From Gammaproteobacteria bacterium (GTDB taxonomy: Bacteria; Pseudomonadota; Gammaproteobacteria; JADZEE01), in NCBI GenBank assembly GCA_020850735.1, contig JADZEE010000013.1, positions 1 through 41,635 of the forward strand: a stretch of DNA of 41,635 nucleotides, given 5' to 3'. Shown one piece after another: positions 1 through 7,448 of this stretch; the first letter of the stretch is position 1, and every line of letters begins with the position of its first letter. Under the pieces are notes generated by a model, which had not been told where the DNA came from, ran no database searches, and worked only from the letters and a program-made list of their open reading frames with translations. The position numbers and the translations under genes were made by a program.

Positions 1-166
1 ATACAATTCATCCCCAATGGTACATGCCTACATAATCACACGACTAACCAGCCTTGTAGGCGCAACAAATCCATGCATCTCTGGGACTTACGCAAGATGC
101 ACGGCTTTAGTGGCGCAGGAACTTCGGCCTAATTTATTCCAGCAAGATCGCGTTTAGGGACGGACA
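1..166. other. Low-GC left edge, no gene assigned
   Basis: This stretch is visibly richer in A and T than the rest of the window. A 46-codon open frame runs on the plus strand from the ATG at 19 to a TAG near 159, but its translation resembles no family I know and it has no ribosome binding site. The string GGGACTTACGCAAG near 82-95 reminds me of insertion-sequence ends, but no matching partner is visible. It may be the edge of a mobile element lying to the left, or just a non-coding spacer. Confidence 0.3.
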
Positions 167-1186
167 CTAGCTGAAGGCGTCAACGATTCGCAGCGCCCCG
201 GCCTGCATTTCGGCCGGCGTCGGCGCGATCACCGGCGTCAGGCAGATCCAGTCGACGAGCCCGCGGTAGCGGGCGAGGCGTCCGTGCACCTGCGCCGGCG
301 TGCCGGCGACGAGCACCTGCGCGAGCACGCGGTCGGTGATCGCGGCCGTGCAGCCGGCGAGGTCGCCCCGGGCGAACGCTGCCGTCCCGCGCTCGAGCTC
401 GTCGTCGAAGCCGTGGAAGCGGAGCAGATCCTGGAAGTACGGGGCGCGGAAGAAAAACGCGAGACCAGGTCGCGCGCGCTCGATCGCTTCCTCCTCGTCG
501 CCAGCGACGGAGCAGCTGAGCGCCAGGCCGACATCGAGCGACTCGCGGGTGCGGCCGGAGGCGGCGAGGCCGGCCTCGAGCTGCGGCCAGAGGCAGTCGG
601 CGAGCCACGGCACCGAATGGATCGTGTTGCAGATGATCCCGTCAGCGACCTCGCCCGCGAGCCTCGTCATGCCGGGTCGCGTGACACCGAGATACAGGCG
701 CAGCGGGCCCGCGTCGACGGGCGTGAAGCGGGTGAAGGACTCGATGCGGTAGCGGGGGCCGTGGTGGTTGACGACGTCGCCGGGCGCGGCAGCGTAGGCG
801 GCGCGGATCGCGGCGACGTAGTCCCGCATGCGCTCCGCGGGTCGGTCATAGGAGACGCCGTGCCAACCCTCGCTCCACTCCTTCGGCTGCGTGCCGAGGC
901 CGAGCCGGAAGCGGCCGCCGGAAAGTTCGCCGAGGGTCGACGCGGCGAGCGCGGTGGTGACGGGCGAGCGGCTCCAGCCGGCAACGTCGGCGACGATCTC
1001 GACCTTCGTCGTCCGCGCCGCGACGGCACCGAGCATCGAGAAGCAGTCGACGCCGACGTCGCCTACACCAACGAGATCGAACCCGGCGGCCTCCGCGCGC
1101 TCGGCGAGCGCGAGCGCGTCCGACGCGGTGTTCGGGGGCTGGGCGAGTTGGAGCCCGATCGCGCGGAAGCCCTCGATTATCTGCAT
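167..1186 (-). CDS. LLM-class flavin-dependent oxidoreductase (luciferase-like monooxygenase family)
   Basis: A 339-residue TIM-barrel protein of the bacterial luciferase-like superfamily, which uses reduced FMN or F420 in the cytoplasm to oxidise or reduce small organic substrates. The family pattern is clear: an N-terminal strand reading GLQLAQPP, the segment AERAEAAGFDLVGVGD, then GGRFRLGLGTQPKEW and the helix RMRDYVAAIRAAY, followed by a strand with LYLGVTRPGM. The ATG at 1186 is chosen over a GTG at 1210 because GAGGAGGG lies a few bases upstream of it. A plausible sigma70 promoter sits at 1228-1256. It is the last gene of a minus-strand series with a haloalkane dehalogenase and hydrolases. 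The substrate and the choice of FMN or F420 cannot be told from sequence. Confidence 0.88.
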   Translation of the reverse strand: MQIIEGFRAIGLQLAQPPNTASDALALAERAEAAGFDLVGVGDVGVDCFSMLGAVAARTTKVEIVADVAGWSRSPVTTALAASTLGELSGGRFRLGLGTQPKEWSEGWHGVSYDRPAERMRDYVAAIRAAYAAAPGDVVNHHGPRYRIESFTRFTPVDAGPLRLYLGVTRPGMTRLAGEVADGIICNTIHSVPWLADCLWPQLEAGLAASGRTRESLDVGLALSCSVAGDEEEAIERARPGLAFFFRAPYFQDLLRFHGFDDELERGTAAFARGDLAGCTAAITDRVLAQVLVAGTPAQVHGRLARYRGLVDWICLTPVIAPTPAEMQAGALRIVDAFS

Positions 1187-1227
1187 CGTCCCTCCTCGTC
1201 GCTCGTCCACGACTCCAGCCGCTCGTT

Positions 1228-1256
1228 AAAATAACGATGAATTTCTCGAGTTTCAA
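1228..1256 (-). promoter_or_regulatory. Putative sigma70 promoter of the LLM oxidoreductase gene
   Basis: On the minus strand TTGAAA (1251-1256) and TATTTT (1228-1233) are separated by 17 bases, within an unusually AT-rich patch. The predicted start of transcription would be about 35 bases before the ATG at 1186. Seen by eye only. A second TTGAAA lies immediately upstream. Confidence 0.4.
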
Positions 1257-1365
1257 TTTCAACAGGCATCGCGAGTCGCGGAACCGCTCGGGATCCGGGT
1301 GTGCGCGTACAGATCGTAGTAGCTCACGTTCGGCGCGCCCTGCGCGTGGCACGCTCGTGCGGATC

Positions 1366-2250
1366 TCAGGACCGGGCCTGCAGCCACTGCGCGATGGCGC
1401 GACCAATCCGGTGCGGGTGATCCTCCTGCAGATAGTGATAGCCTGCACCGAGCGCGACCGTGGTCAGATTGACGAGATTGGCGCGACACCAGGCGAGCAC
1501 GTCGGCGGTGACCAGCACACCGGGATCGGCATGCAGGAGCAGCTTGGGCAGCGGGCTCGCGCGCAACCAGGCGTTGTAGCGCTCGATCAGCCAGGTGACG
1601 TCCGCCGGCTCGCCGGCGAACGACAGCTCGTTCGGGAAACGGTACACGGGCCGGCGCGATTCGGGGGTCGGAAACGGCATGCGGTACTGCGCCATCTCCG
1701 CCGGCGTGAGGGTGCGCACGATCGTTCCCGGCAGCACCTGCTCGATGAACATGTTCTCCTCGGCAATCATCCGCCAGCCGTGCTCCGGCGAACGGAAGCC
1801 GCGGAAGGTGTCGGCGATCTGCGCCGGAAACATGTCGATGGCGGGCATGGGCAGGACCATGGCCTCCATGAAGGCGATGGCCTTCACCCGCTCGGGAAAG
1901 CGGCGCGCGTAATTGAAACCGATCGCCGAGCCCCAGTCGTGCACGACCAGCGTGATGTCGCGCAGATCGAGGGCCAGGATGAACTCATCGACGTAGCGGA
2001 TATGGTCGAAGATGCGGTATTCCAGCGCCGGCTTGTCGGACTTGCCCATGCCGATCAGATCCGGGGCGATGCAGCGCCCGAGTGGCACGACGTGGGGAAT
2101 CACGTTGCGCCACAGGTAGGACCAGGTCGGATTGCCGTGCAGGAACAGCACGGGTGCGCCCTCGCCCGTGTCGACGAAATGCATGCGCGAACCGTAGACG
2201 TCGATATAGTTCGGGCGGTAGGGGTAGGCGGCACTGATGGCTTCGGACAT
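1366..2250 (-). CDS. dhaA: Haloalkane dehalogenase, HLD-II (DhaA-like) subfamily
   Basis: A 294-residue alpha/beta hydrolase predicted to cleave carbon-halogen bonds hydrolytically, giving an alcohol and halide. All five catalytic-site positions can be read: nucleophile Asp105 and halide-binding Trp106 in VVHDWGSAIGF, second halide-binding residue Asn40 in FLHGNPTWSYLWR, catalytic acid Glu129 in AFMEAM, and His272 in GYHYLQED. The acid after strand 6 together with Asn/Trp is the HLD-II arrangement, and the numbering is within one residue of DhaA. The ATG at 2250 is set by AAAGGAG about nine bases upstream; longer in-frame readings lack family similarity. It lies 157 bases downstream of the GNAT gene. 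The family also contains enzymes with weak or unknown native substrates, so the dehalogenase activity is inferred. Confidence 0.88.
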   Translation of the reverse strand: MSEAISAAYPYRPNYIDVYGSRMHFVDTGEGAPVLFLHGNPTWSYLWRNVIPHVVPLGRCIAPDLIGMGKSDKPALEYRIFDHIRYVDEFILALDLRDITLVVHDWGSAIGFNYARRFPERVKAIAFMEAMVLPMPAIDMFPAQIADTFRGFRSPEHGWRMIAEENMFIEQVLPGTIVRTLTPAEMAQYRMPFPTPESRRPVYRFPNELSFAGEPADVTWLIERYNAWLRASPLPKLLLHADPGVLVTADVLAWCRANLVNLTTVALGAGYHYLQEDHPHRIGRAIAQWLQARS

Positions 2251-2274
2251 CGCTGTTCGGCTCCTTTGGATCAG

Positions 2275-2291
2275 CCCGGCCGCCGGCCGGG
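2275..2291. repeat. Short GC hairpin upstream of the dehalogenase gene
   Basis: CCCGGCC and GGCCGGG form a perfect 7-bp stem with a 3-base loop, 25 bases upstream of the dehalogenase start on the minus strand. No T-run follows on either strand. It could be a weak terminator for the upstream hydrolase-acetyltransferase pair or a leader hairpin. Confidence 0.3.
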
Positions 2292-2407
2292 TCCCGTCAA
2301 TTGCGCTACCATCCCGTGCCGTGCACGGCCGGTGCGTCTGTACCGCCCGCGCACCCCGGATGTGCGGGCTGCGACCGGAAGGCGTCGCCACCTGCCCGTG
2401 CGGCCGG

Positions 2408-2923
2408 CTATATCGGCCGGGCGCCGTCCGGCCATCGCTGATCCGTGCCGGTGGCGAGCGCGCGCTGCATGTGCACGGCGGTCTCGCGGCCGCAGTAATA
2501 GTGGGCCTCGCGGCCACACTCGCGGTAACCCAGCGCCTCGTAGAAACGCCGGCCGGCGGCATTGCTCTCGCGCAGCTCCAGGGTGAGCCGCGCGGCGCCG
2601 AGCTCCAGCGCATGACGTTCGAGCTGCGCGAGCAGGCGGCTGGCTACGCCGCGCCGCCGGAACGCGGGTAGGACGCCCAGCAGATCGAGATGCGCCGCCG
2701 CGTTCGCCACCTGCATGACCGCGAAGCCAATCCGCTGCCGGCCGCTGCGGGCCGCCAGACCCACGCTGGCCGGCGCACGCAGGTGGGCCATCAGTATGCG
2801 GACCGGCCAGCTGCGGTGCCCGAGCCCGGTCTCGAGCAGCTGCGGCACCAGCGACGCCACCCAGGCGACGTCGCGCGGCGACAAGGTATCGATGCGCGGG
2901 GCCGGTTCAGGAACCGTACTCAC
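2408..2923 (-). CDS. GNAT family N-acetyltransferase
   Basis: A 171-residue GCN5-related acetyltransferase that would transfer an acetyl group from acetyl-CoA to an amine of unknown identity. The acetyl-CoA pyrophosphate-binding motif A is visible at residues ~80-98 (LLGVLPAFRRRGVASRLL). It is followed by LTLELRESNAAGRRFYEALGY, the RimI-like C-terminal motif with the conserved Asn and Tyr. The start is taken as GTG at 2923, because its GTGA overlaps the stop of the upstream hydrolase gene (2920-2923), a classic translational-coupling arrangement. The long upstream extension of the frame is antisense-style noise across the hydrolase gene. The substrate is not predictable. Confidence 0.83.
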   Translation of the reverse strand: MSTVPEPAPRIDTLSPRDVAWVASLVPQLLETGLGHRSWPVRILMAHLRAPASVGLAARSGRQRIGFAVMQVANAAAHLDLLGVLPAFRRRGVASRLLAQLERHALELGAARLTLELRESNAAGRRFYEALGYRECGREAHYYCGRETAVHMQRALATGTDQRWPDGARPI

Positions 2924-3843
2924 CCGCCGCGGTCCGCCGCCATGCCGGCCAGCAGCTCGCGCAGGCGCTCGACGAACGTGAGCGGCTGGTTCAGGAACAA
3001 GTGGTGATCGGCCTCGGCGATGCCTACGACGGGCGCCCGCTCGCCGAGCAGTGCCGCTACGTGGCGCACGTGCGCGGCGGTGACGACCTGGCTGCGCTCG
3101 CCGTAGATGAACCCCAGGCGATCGGCGAGCGCGTCCAGCTCGCGGTCGATGTGGCTGAGCGGCTCGACGTCGAACAGCCGATCGTCGAACTTCCACATCC
3201 AGCCGCCCGCCACCTCGCGCAGCGAGTGGCGGGCGATGTAGGCGAGGATGTAGGGGTGCTCGCAGGGCTGCGCCGGGACCACGCGGAAGCGGCCGAGGGC
3301 GTGCGCAACGCTCGGGTAGACGTTGTGCTCGCTGTGGCCGAAGGTCTCGCGCCGGCGCGCCACGGCCTCGCCCGGCAGGCGCACCGGCGAGTCGACCATC
3401 ACCAGGCCGGCAAACCGGCGCGGGTTGCGGGCCACGGCCAGGCAGCCGGCGACCCCACCGTAGCTGTGCCCGACGACCGTGGTGCGCTCGTCCAGACCGG
3501 CCGCCGCACAGGCAGCGACGATTTCCTCCACGTGCAGATCCAGCGAGTAGGCGGTACGGTGGCCGCTGTCGCCCATGCCGCTGAGATCGACGGCGGCGAC
3601 GTGAAACGCGTCGTGGAAGAACGGGGCGACGAAATCCCACCAGTGCGCGTGGGCGGCGAAGCCGTGCACCAGCATCAATCCGGGGGCGCCGTACACGCCC
3701 CACTCGCGCACGACGATGCGACAACCGCGCACCTGCAGCTCGAGCACCCGGCTGGGGGTCGCGACCGCGTCGCTGAACCACGCCGGGGGCGGCGCCCCGG
3801 CCCAATCGGGGGCAGCCGGCGGCACCGCGGTGGAAATGCTCAT
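2920..3843 (-). CDS. Alpha/beta hydrolase
   Basis: A 307-residue alpha/beta-hydrolase-fold enzyme, probably a cytoplasmic esterase or C-C bond hydrolase. Visible elements are the oxyanion strand LVHGFAAHAHWWD (~59-70), the strand DLSGMGDSG (86-94), nucleophile Ser127 in VVGHSYGG, and a C-terminal His pair (280-281) in IAEADHHLFLNQP. The catalytic acid is probably in the strand before the cap-return region; Glu249 in YGER is one candidate. The ATG at 3843 is preceded by GAAGGAA at a good distance. Its stop overlaps the GTG of the GNAT gene, so the two are likely co-translated. The LysE-type gene lies 86 bases upstream on the same strand and may be in the same transcript. Confidence 0.85.
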   Translation of the reverse strand: MSISTAVPPAAPDWAGAPPPAWFSDAVATPSRVLELQVRGCRIVVREWGVYGAPGLMLVHGFAAHAHWWDFVAPFFHDAFHVAAVDLSGMGDSGHRTAYSLDLHVEEIVAACAAAGLDERTTVVGHSYGGVAGCLAVARNPRRFAGLVMVDSPVRLPGEAVARRRETFGHSEHNVYPSVAHALGRFRVVPAQPCEHPYILAYIARHSLREVAGGWMWKFDDRLFDVEPLSHIDRELDALADRLGFIYGERSQVVTAAHVRHVAALLGERAPVVGIAEADHHLFLNQPLTFVERLRELLAGMAADRGG

Positions 3844-3928
3844 GGGAAATTCCTTCAGTCGATCACCATCGCACCGGTGGCTGCGGTGCCGTTTGCCCGC
3901 GGCCGGGCGCGCGCGTAGCGGGCGCACA

Positions 3929-4552
3929 TCAGCCGCCGGTGTAGCGCCAGATGCCGTCGCGCGCCAGGATGACCGCGAAGCCGCACAGCAGCGCGCCCAG
4001 AAAGCGCATTATGGAGCGGTACCAGAGACTGTCCAAGCGGCCCCGACTGCGGGCCACGAGCCAGGTGAGCAGGATCTTGCCGCCGACCAGGCAGGCATAG
4101 AAGGCGCCGATGAACGCGGCCACCCGCCACCAGCCACCGGCGGCGCTGCGCGCGATCAGCGGCGCACCGACGCCGAGCCAGAACAGATAGGGTGCCGGAT
4201 TACTCAGATTGGCGATGACACCGGTCCGCAGCGCCGCCGGCGGCGCAACGGTCACGACCGGCCCGTTCAGCGCGCGGAACGTGTCGAAGGCGAGCCAGGC
4301 GAGAACCGCGGCACCCACGAGCGACAGGGCGCCCAGCCAGCGCTCGTGGGCAGCGAGCACCGGCGCCAGGGCGAGCACGATCCCCAGCAGTGGCAGATCG
4401 GTGACCAGCGGTGCCACGGCCATCCGCGTGCCGGCGCCGAAACCGTGCCGCAGAGATTCACGGACGACCAGGGCGAGCAGGGGCCCGGGGGTAAGCCCGG
4501 CGGACAAGCCGAGCATGGTCGCGGCGGTGACGATCTCGAAGGTATCGTGCAT
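3929..4552 (-). CDS. LysE family translocator (amino acid / small molecule exporter)
   Basis: A 207-residue inner-membrane protein of the LysE/RhtB exporter superfamily. The diagnostic N-terminal segment GLSAGLTPGPLLALVVRESLRHGFGAG is present at residues ~15-40, with the conserved Pro-Gly-Pro. It is followed by hydrophobic stretches consistent with six membrane helices and an ANLSNPAPYLFWLGVG segment equivalent to the family's N-P-K/A motif. Family length is about 200-210, so it is complete. The ATG at 4552 lacks a clear ribosome binding site; a possible sigma70 promoter at 4576-4603 would give a very short leader. The cargo cannot be told from sequence. Confidence 0.87.
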   Translation of the reverse strand: MHDTFEIVTAATMLGLSAGLTPGPLLALVVRESLRHGFGAGTRMAVAPLVTDLPLLGIVLALAPVLAAHERWLGALSLVGAAVLAWLAFDTFRALNGPVVTVAPPAALRTGVIANLSNPAPYLFWLGVGAPLIARSAAGGWWRVAAFIGAFYACLVGGKILLTWLVARSRGRLDSLWYRSIMRFLGALLCGFAVILARDGIWRYTGG

Positions 4553-4575
4553 CGGGCAGGGTATGGGCTGGTAAA

Positions 4576-4603
4576 ATCGTATTGCGGTCCGCCGGCGTGT
4601 CAA
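4576..4603 (-). promoter_or_regulatory. Putative sigma70 promoter of the LysE-type gene
   Basis: On the minus strand TTGACA (4598-4603) is followed after 16 bases by TACGAT (4576-4581). The -35 box is perfect and the -10 is a 4/6 match. It lies in the 105-bp divergent interval shared with the MetE-like gene on the other strand. Confidence 0.4.
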
Positions 4604-4657
4604 TCTGGGCTTTCGCCGCCGCACCGTCAACGCACCACGAGCCAAGGAACCCCGCAG

Positions 4658-5719
4658 ATGACGACCACCGGTCCCGCAGACCCCGAAATCCTCCTCGTCG
4701 GCAGCGTTCCGTTGAAAGACACCGACGACGTCATCACCACTGTCTACAGCGCGATGGGCGCGCACCTGCGGCGTATCCCCGATGGCGAGATCGGCGAGCG
4801 CAGCAACTGGATCGGCTGGCAGTACCCGCGTCTGCTCGAGCATCCCGCGCTCGAGATCGACCGCGACGCCAGACCCTACGCGCTCGCCACCGAGCGCGGC
4901 GGCGTCGTTGCCGAAATTCCGCTGCTGCGCTTTCGCGACGGCGTGGATCCGCACTCGGTCGAGATTGACACGGGCTATGCCGAGGCAGCCAAGTCCTACG
5001 TCTATTTCGCCGGACTCAAGCGCATGGGGCGTCTGCGGCCGGACCTGCGCTTCCAGTTCGCGCTGCCCACGCCGCTCGCCGTGGCCTGCCATTTCATCTC
5101 TCCGGCACACCAGGGCGCATTCGCGGCCGCCTATGAGCGCGCGCTGATCCAGGACGTGCACGCCATCGTCCACGCCATCCCCCATCCCGAGCTGGCATTG
5201 CAGTGGGACGTGGCCTTCGAGGTGTTCGTCTGGGAGGGCCGCTGCCCGCACTGGGCCGCGGACGGCCGTGCCGAGTCGATCGCGGCGCTCGCGCGGCTCG
5301 CCGACGCCGTGCCCGACGCCGTCGAAATGGGCTATCACCTGTGTTACGGCGATCCCGGCGGACACCATGTCATCGAGCCGAAGGACAGCGGTATCCTGGT
5401 GGACATCGCCAACGCGATTGCCAGCCGGATCACGCGCCCGATCCAGTGGCTGCACATGCCCGTTCCCGCGGACCGCAAGGATGACGCCTACTTCGCGCCG
5501 CTGGCCGGCCTGGCGCTGCATCCGGAGACGCGACTGGTGCTCGGGCTCGTCCACGACGTCGACGGCGAGCCCGGCAACGCGGCCCGTATCGCGACCGCCC
5601 GCAAGTACGTACCGATCTTCGGCCTGGCGACCGAGTGCGGCTGGGGCCGGCGCCCGCCGGCATCGGTGCCGGAGCTGATGCGCCTGCACGTCGCGGCAGC
5701 CGCGGCCATGACCTGCTGA
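4658..5719 (+). CDS. MetE/UROD-like TIM-barrel protein with a putative zinc site
   Basis: A 353-residue soluble protein that I place in the cobalamin-independent methionine synthase C-terminal / uroporphyrinogen decarboxylase-like superfamily. Signs are an early RRIPDGEIGERSNWIGWQ segment, typical of this uncharacterised subfamily, and two segments resembling the MetE zinc ligands: GYHLCYGD with His227 and Cys229, and TECGWGRR with Cys327. If these bind zinc, the protein would activate a thiol for methyl or alkyl transfer. The substrate is unknown and the protein lacks the MetE N-terminal half. The ATG at 4658 follows CCAAGGAACC. Longer upstream readings run antisense to the LysE and hydrolase genes and are rejected. 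An MFS exporter follows 99 bases downstream. Confidence 0.72.
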   Translation: MTTTGPADPEILLVGSVPLKDTDDVITTVYSAMGAHLRRIPDGEIGERSNWIGWQYPRLLEHPALEIDRDARPYALATERGGVVAEIPLLRFRDGVDPHSVEIDTGYAEAAKSYVYFAGLKRMGRLRPDLRFQFALPTPLAVACHFISPAHQGAFAAAYERALIQDVHAIVHAIPHPELALQWDVAFEVFVWEGRCPHWAADGRAESIAALARLADAVPDAVEMGYHLCYGDPGGHHVIEPKDSGILVDIANAIASRITRPIQWLHMPVPADRKDDAYFAPLAGLALHPETRLVLGLVHDVDGEPGNAARIATARKYVPIFGLATECGWGRRPPASVPELMRLHVAAAAAMTC

Positions 5720-5818
5720 GACCGGGTCGCAGGCACCGCGGCGGCGCATGACCGGGCACTCACCGCCGCCCGGACGCCGACGGCCGCACCGTTCCCGGGC
5801 CGCACGCGGACCGAACTG

Positions 5819-7429
5819 ATGAACGCCGCCACCACCATCTGGGGACCGCTGCGCCGGCCGCTGTTCCGCAGCATGCTGATCGCCGTGACCGTGTCGAACA
5901 TCGGCACGTGGATGCACGATCTCGCCGCCGGCTGGCTCATGACGACACTGGCCGATTCCCACCTGATGGTGGCGCTGGTACAGACCGCGACTGCATTGCC
6001 GTTTTTCCTCATCGCCTTTCCGGCCGGCACGTTCGCCGACATCGTCGACCGCCGCCAGGTGCTGCTGTTCACCAACGTGTGGATGCTGGCCTGCGCGGCG
6101 GCGCTCGGCCTGGTCACACTCGGTGGCCACACCACGCCCTGGATGCTGCTCGGTCTCACCTTCACGCTCGGTGTCGGCAACGCCGTGATGCGCCCCGCCT
6201 GGGGCGCCTGCATCCCGGAATTCGTGCCGCGCGAGGACCTGCGCAACGCGGTGACGCTCAACTCCACCAGCATGAATGCTTCGCGCGCGGTCGGCCCGGT
6301 GCTGGCGGGCCTGCTGGTCGCGGCCAGCGGCCCGGGCACCGTGTTCCTGCTCAATGCCGCGACCTATCTGGTGTTCATCGGGGCCCTGTGGCGCTGGCGC
6401 CCGGCGCGCGAGGCTCGCAGCACGCTGCCGGTGGAGCGCTTCGTCGAGGCCATGCGCGCGGGACTGCGCTATGCGCGCCACACGCCGGCGCTGGTCACGG
6501 TACTGGTACGCGGTTTTCTGTTCTTCGGCTTCGCCAGCGCCAGCTGGGCGCTGCTGCCCGTCATCGCGCTGCGCCTGCTCGCGGGCGGACCGCAGACCTA
6601 CGGCCTGCTGGTAGGGAGTATCGGCGTGGGCGCCGTGACCGGGGCGATGCTGCTGCCACGCCTGCACCAGCAGCTGTCGCGCGACGCCCTGCTCACGCTC
6701 GCAACGGTCACGTTCGCTGCGACCCTCGCGGCGCTCGCGCTGGTGCGCGACCTCTACGTGCTCAGCGCCGCCATGGCATTGAGCGGCGTTGCCTGGATCC
6801 TGACCTTCTCGTCGCTGGTCGTTGCCGCCCAGCTCTCGGTCCCGAACTGGGTACGCGCCCGCGGGCTGTCGCTGGTGATGCTCATGTTCGGCGGCAGCAG
6901 CGCCCTGGGCAGCGCCATCTGGGGCCGGCTGTCGGACCGCTATGACATCGCGACCGCGCTCGGTGTGGCCGCGGCCGGCCTGCTCGCGACCCTCGCCGTC
7001 GCGCGCCGATTTCGCGTGCCGGACGACGATTTTCTCGATCTGACGCCGTCGATCACCTTTCCGGCTCCCGCCGTCAGCGGGCCGATCGAGCCCGACCGGG
7101 GGCCGGTGCTGGTCACCATCGAGTACCGCGTACCGGCGCAGCGGCGGGCGGAGTTCGACGCCCTGCTGGCCGAATCACGGCGTATACGCCGGCGCGACGG
7201 GGCCTTTTTCTGGGAAATGTTCGCCGACGTCGAGGCCCCGGAACACTACGTCGAGGTGTTCATGGCCGACTCCTGGCTCGAGCACCTGCGCCAACACGAA
7301 CGCGCGACCGTGTCCGATCGCGCATATCTCGATAGACTACGCGAGTTCCACGCGCGCGAGGGGCCGCCCGCGGTGAGACACCTGGTCGCGAGTCACGCGC
7401 GTCACGGCGTCGTGCTCGGCGTGGAGTGA
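5819..7429 (+). CDS. MFS transporter of the MFS_3 (EntS-like / DUF894) family
   Basis: A 536-residue inner-membrane exporter of the major facilitator superfamily. The opening WGPLRRPLFRSMLIAVTVSNIGTWMHDLAAGWLM and the loop FPAGTFADIVDRRQVLL are characteristic of the family that includes the enterobactin exporter EntS. About 12 hydrophobic segments span residues ~15-400. The last ~110 residues form a soluble ferredoxin-like domain similar to antibiotic-biosynthesis monooxygenase dimers (RIRRRDGAFFWEMF, SWLEHLRQHERAT); this tail is a normal part of the family. The ATG at 5819 has no obvious ribosome binding site. It ends 19 bases before the DUF1329 gene, suggesting an operon. Substrate unknown. 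Confidence 0.88.
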   Translation: MNAATTIWGPLRRPLFRSMLIAVTVSNIGTWMHDLAAGWLMTTLADSHLMVALVQTATALPFFLIAFPAGTFADIVDRRQVLLFTNVWMLACAAALGLVTLGGHTTPWMLLGLTFTLGVGNAVMRPAWGACIPEFVPREDLRNAVTLNSTSMNASRAVGPVLAGLLVAASGPGTVFLLNAATYLVFIGALWRWRPAREARSTLPVERFVEAMRAGLRYARHTPALVTVLVRGFLFFGFASASWALLPVIALRLLAGGPQTYGLLVGSIGVGAVTGAMLLPRLHQQLSRDALLTLATVTFAATLAALALVRDLYVLSAAMALSGVAWILTFSSLVVAAQLSVPNWVRARGLSLVMLMFGGSSALGSAIWGRLSDRYDIATALGVAAAGLLATLAVARRFRVPDDDFLDLTPSITFPAPAVSGPIEPDRGPVLVTIEYRVPAQRRAEFDALLAESRRIRRRDGAFFWEMFADVEAPEHYVEVFMADSWLEHLRQHERATVSDRAYLDRLREFHAREGPPAVRHLVASHARHGVVLGVE

Positions 7430-7448
7430 ACCGAACCCCGGGAGTCCC

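Noticed and set aside
284..1234. 316-codon plus-strand open frame
   Set aside because: Antisense to the LLM oxidoreductase gene, which has clear family motifs and a ribosome binding site.
3929..6667. Upstream extension of the minus-strand LysE frame to 912 codons
   Set aside because: Only the last 207 codons resemble a protein family; the rest runs antisense through the MetE-like and MFS genes.
7080..7429. Monooxygenase-like C-terminal domain of the MFS protein as a novel fusion
   Set aside because: A soluble tail of this type belongs to the known MFS_3 family architecture, so it is not unusual.
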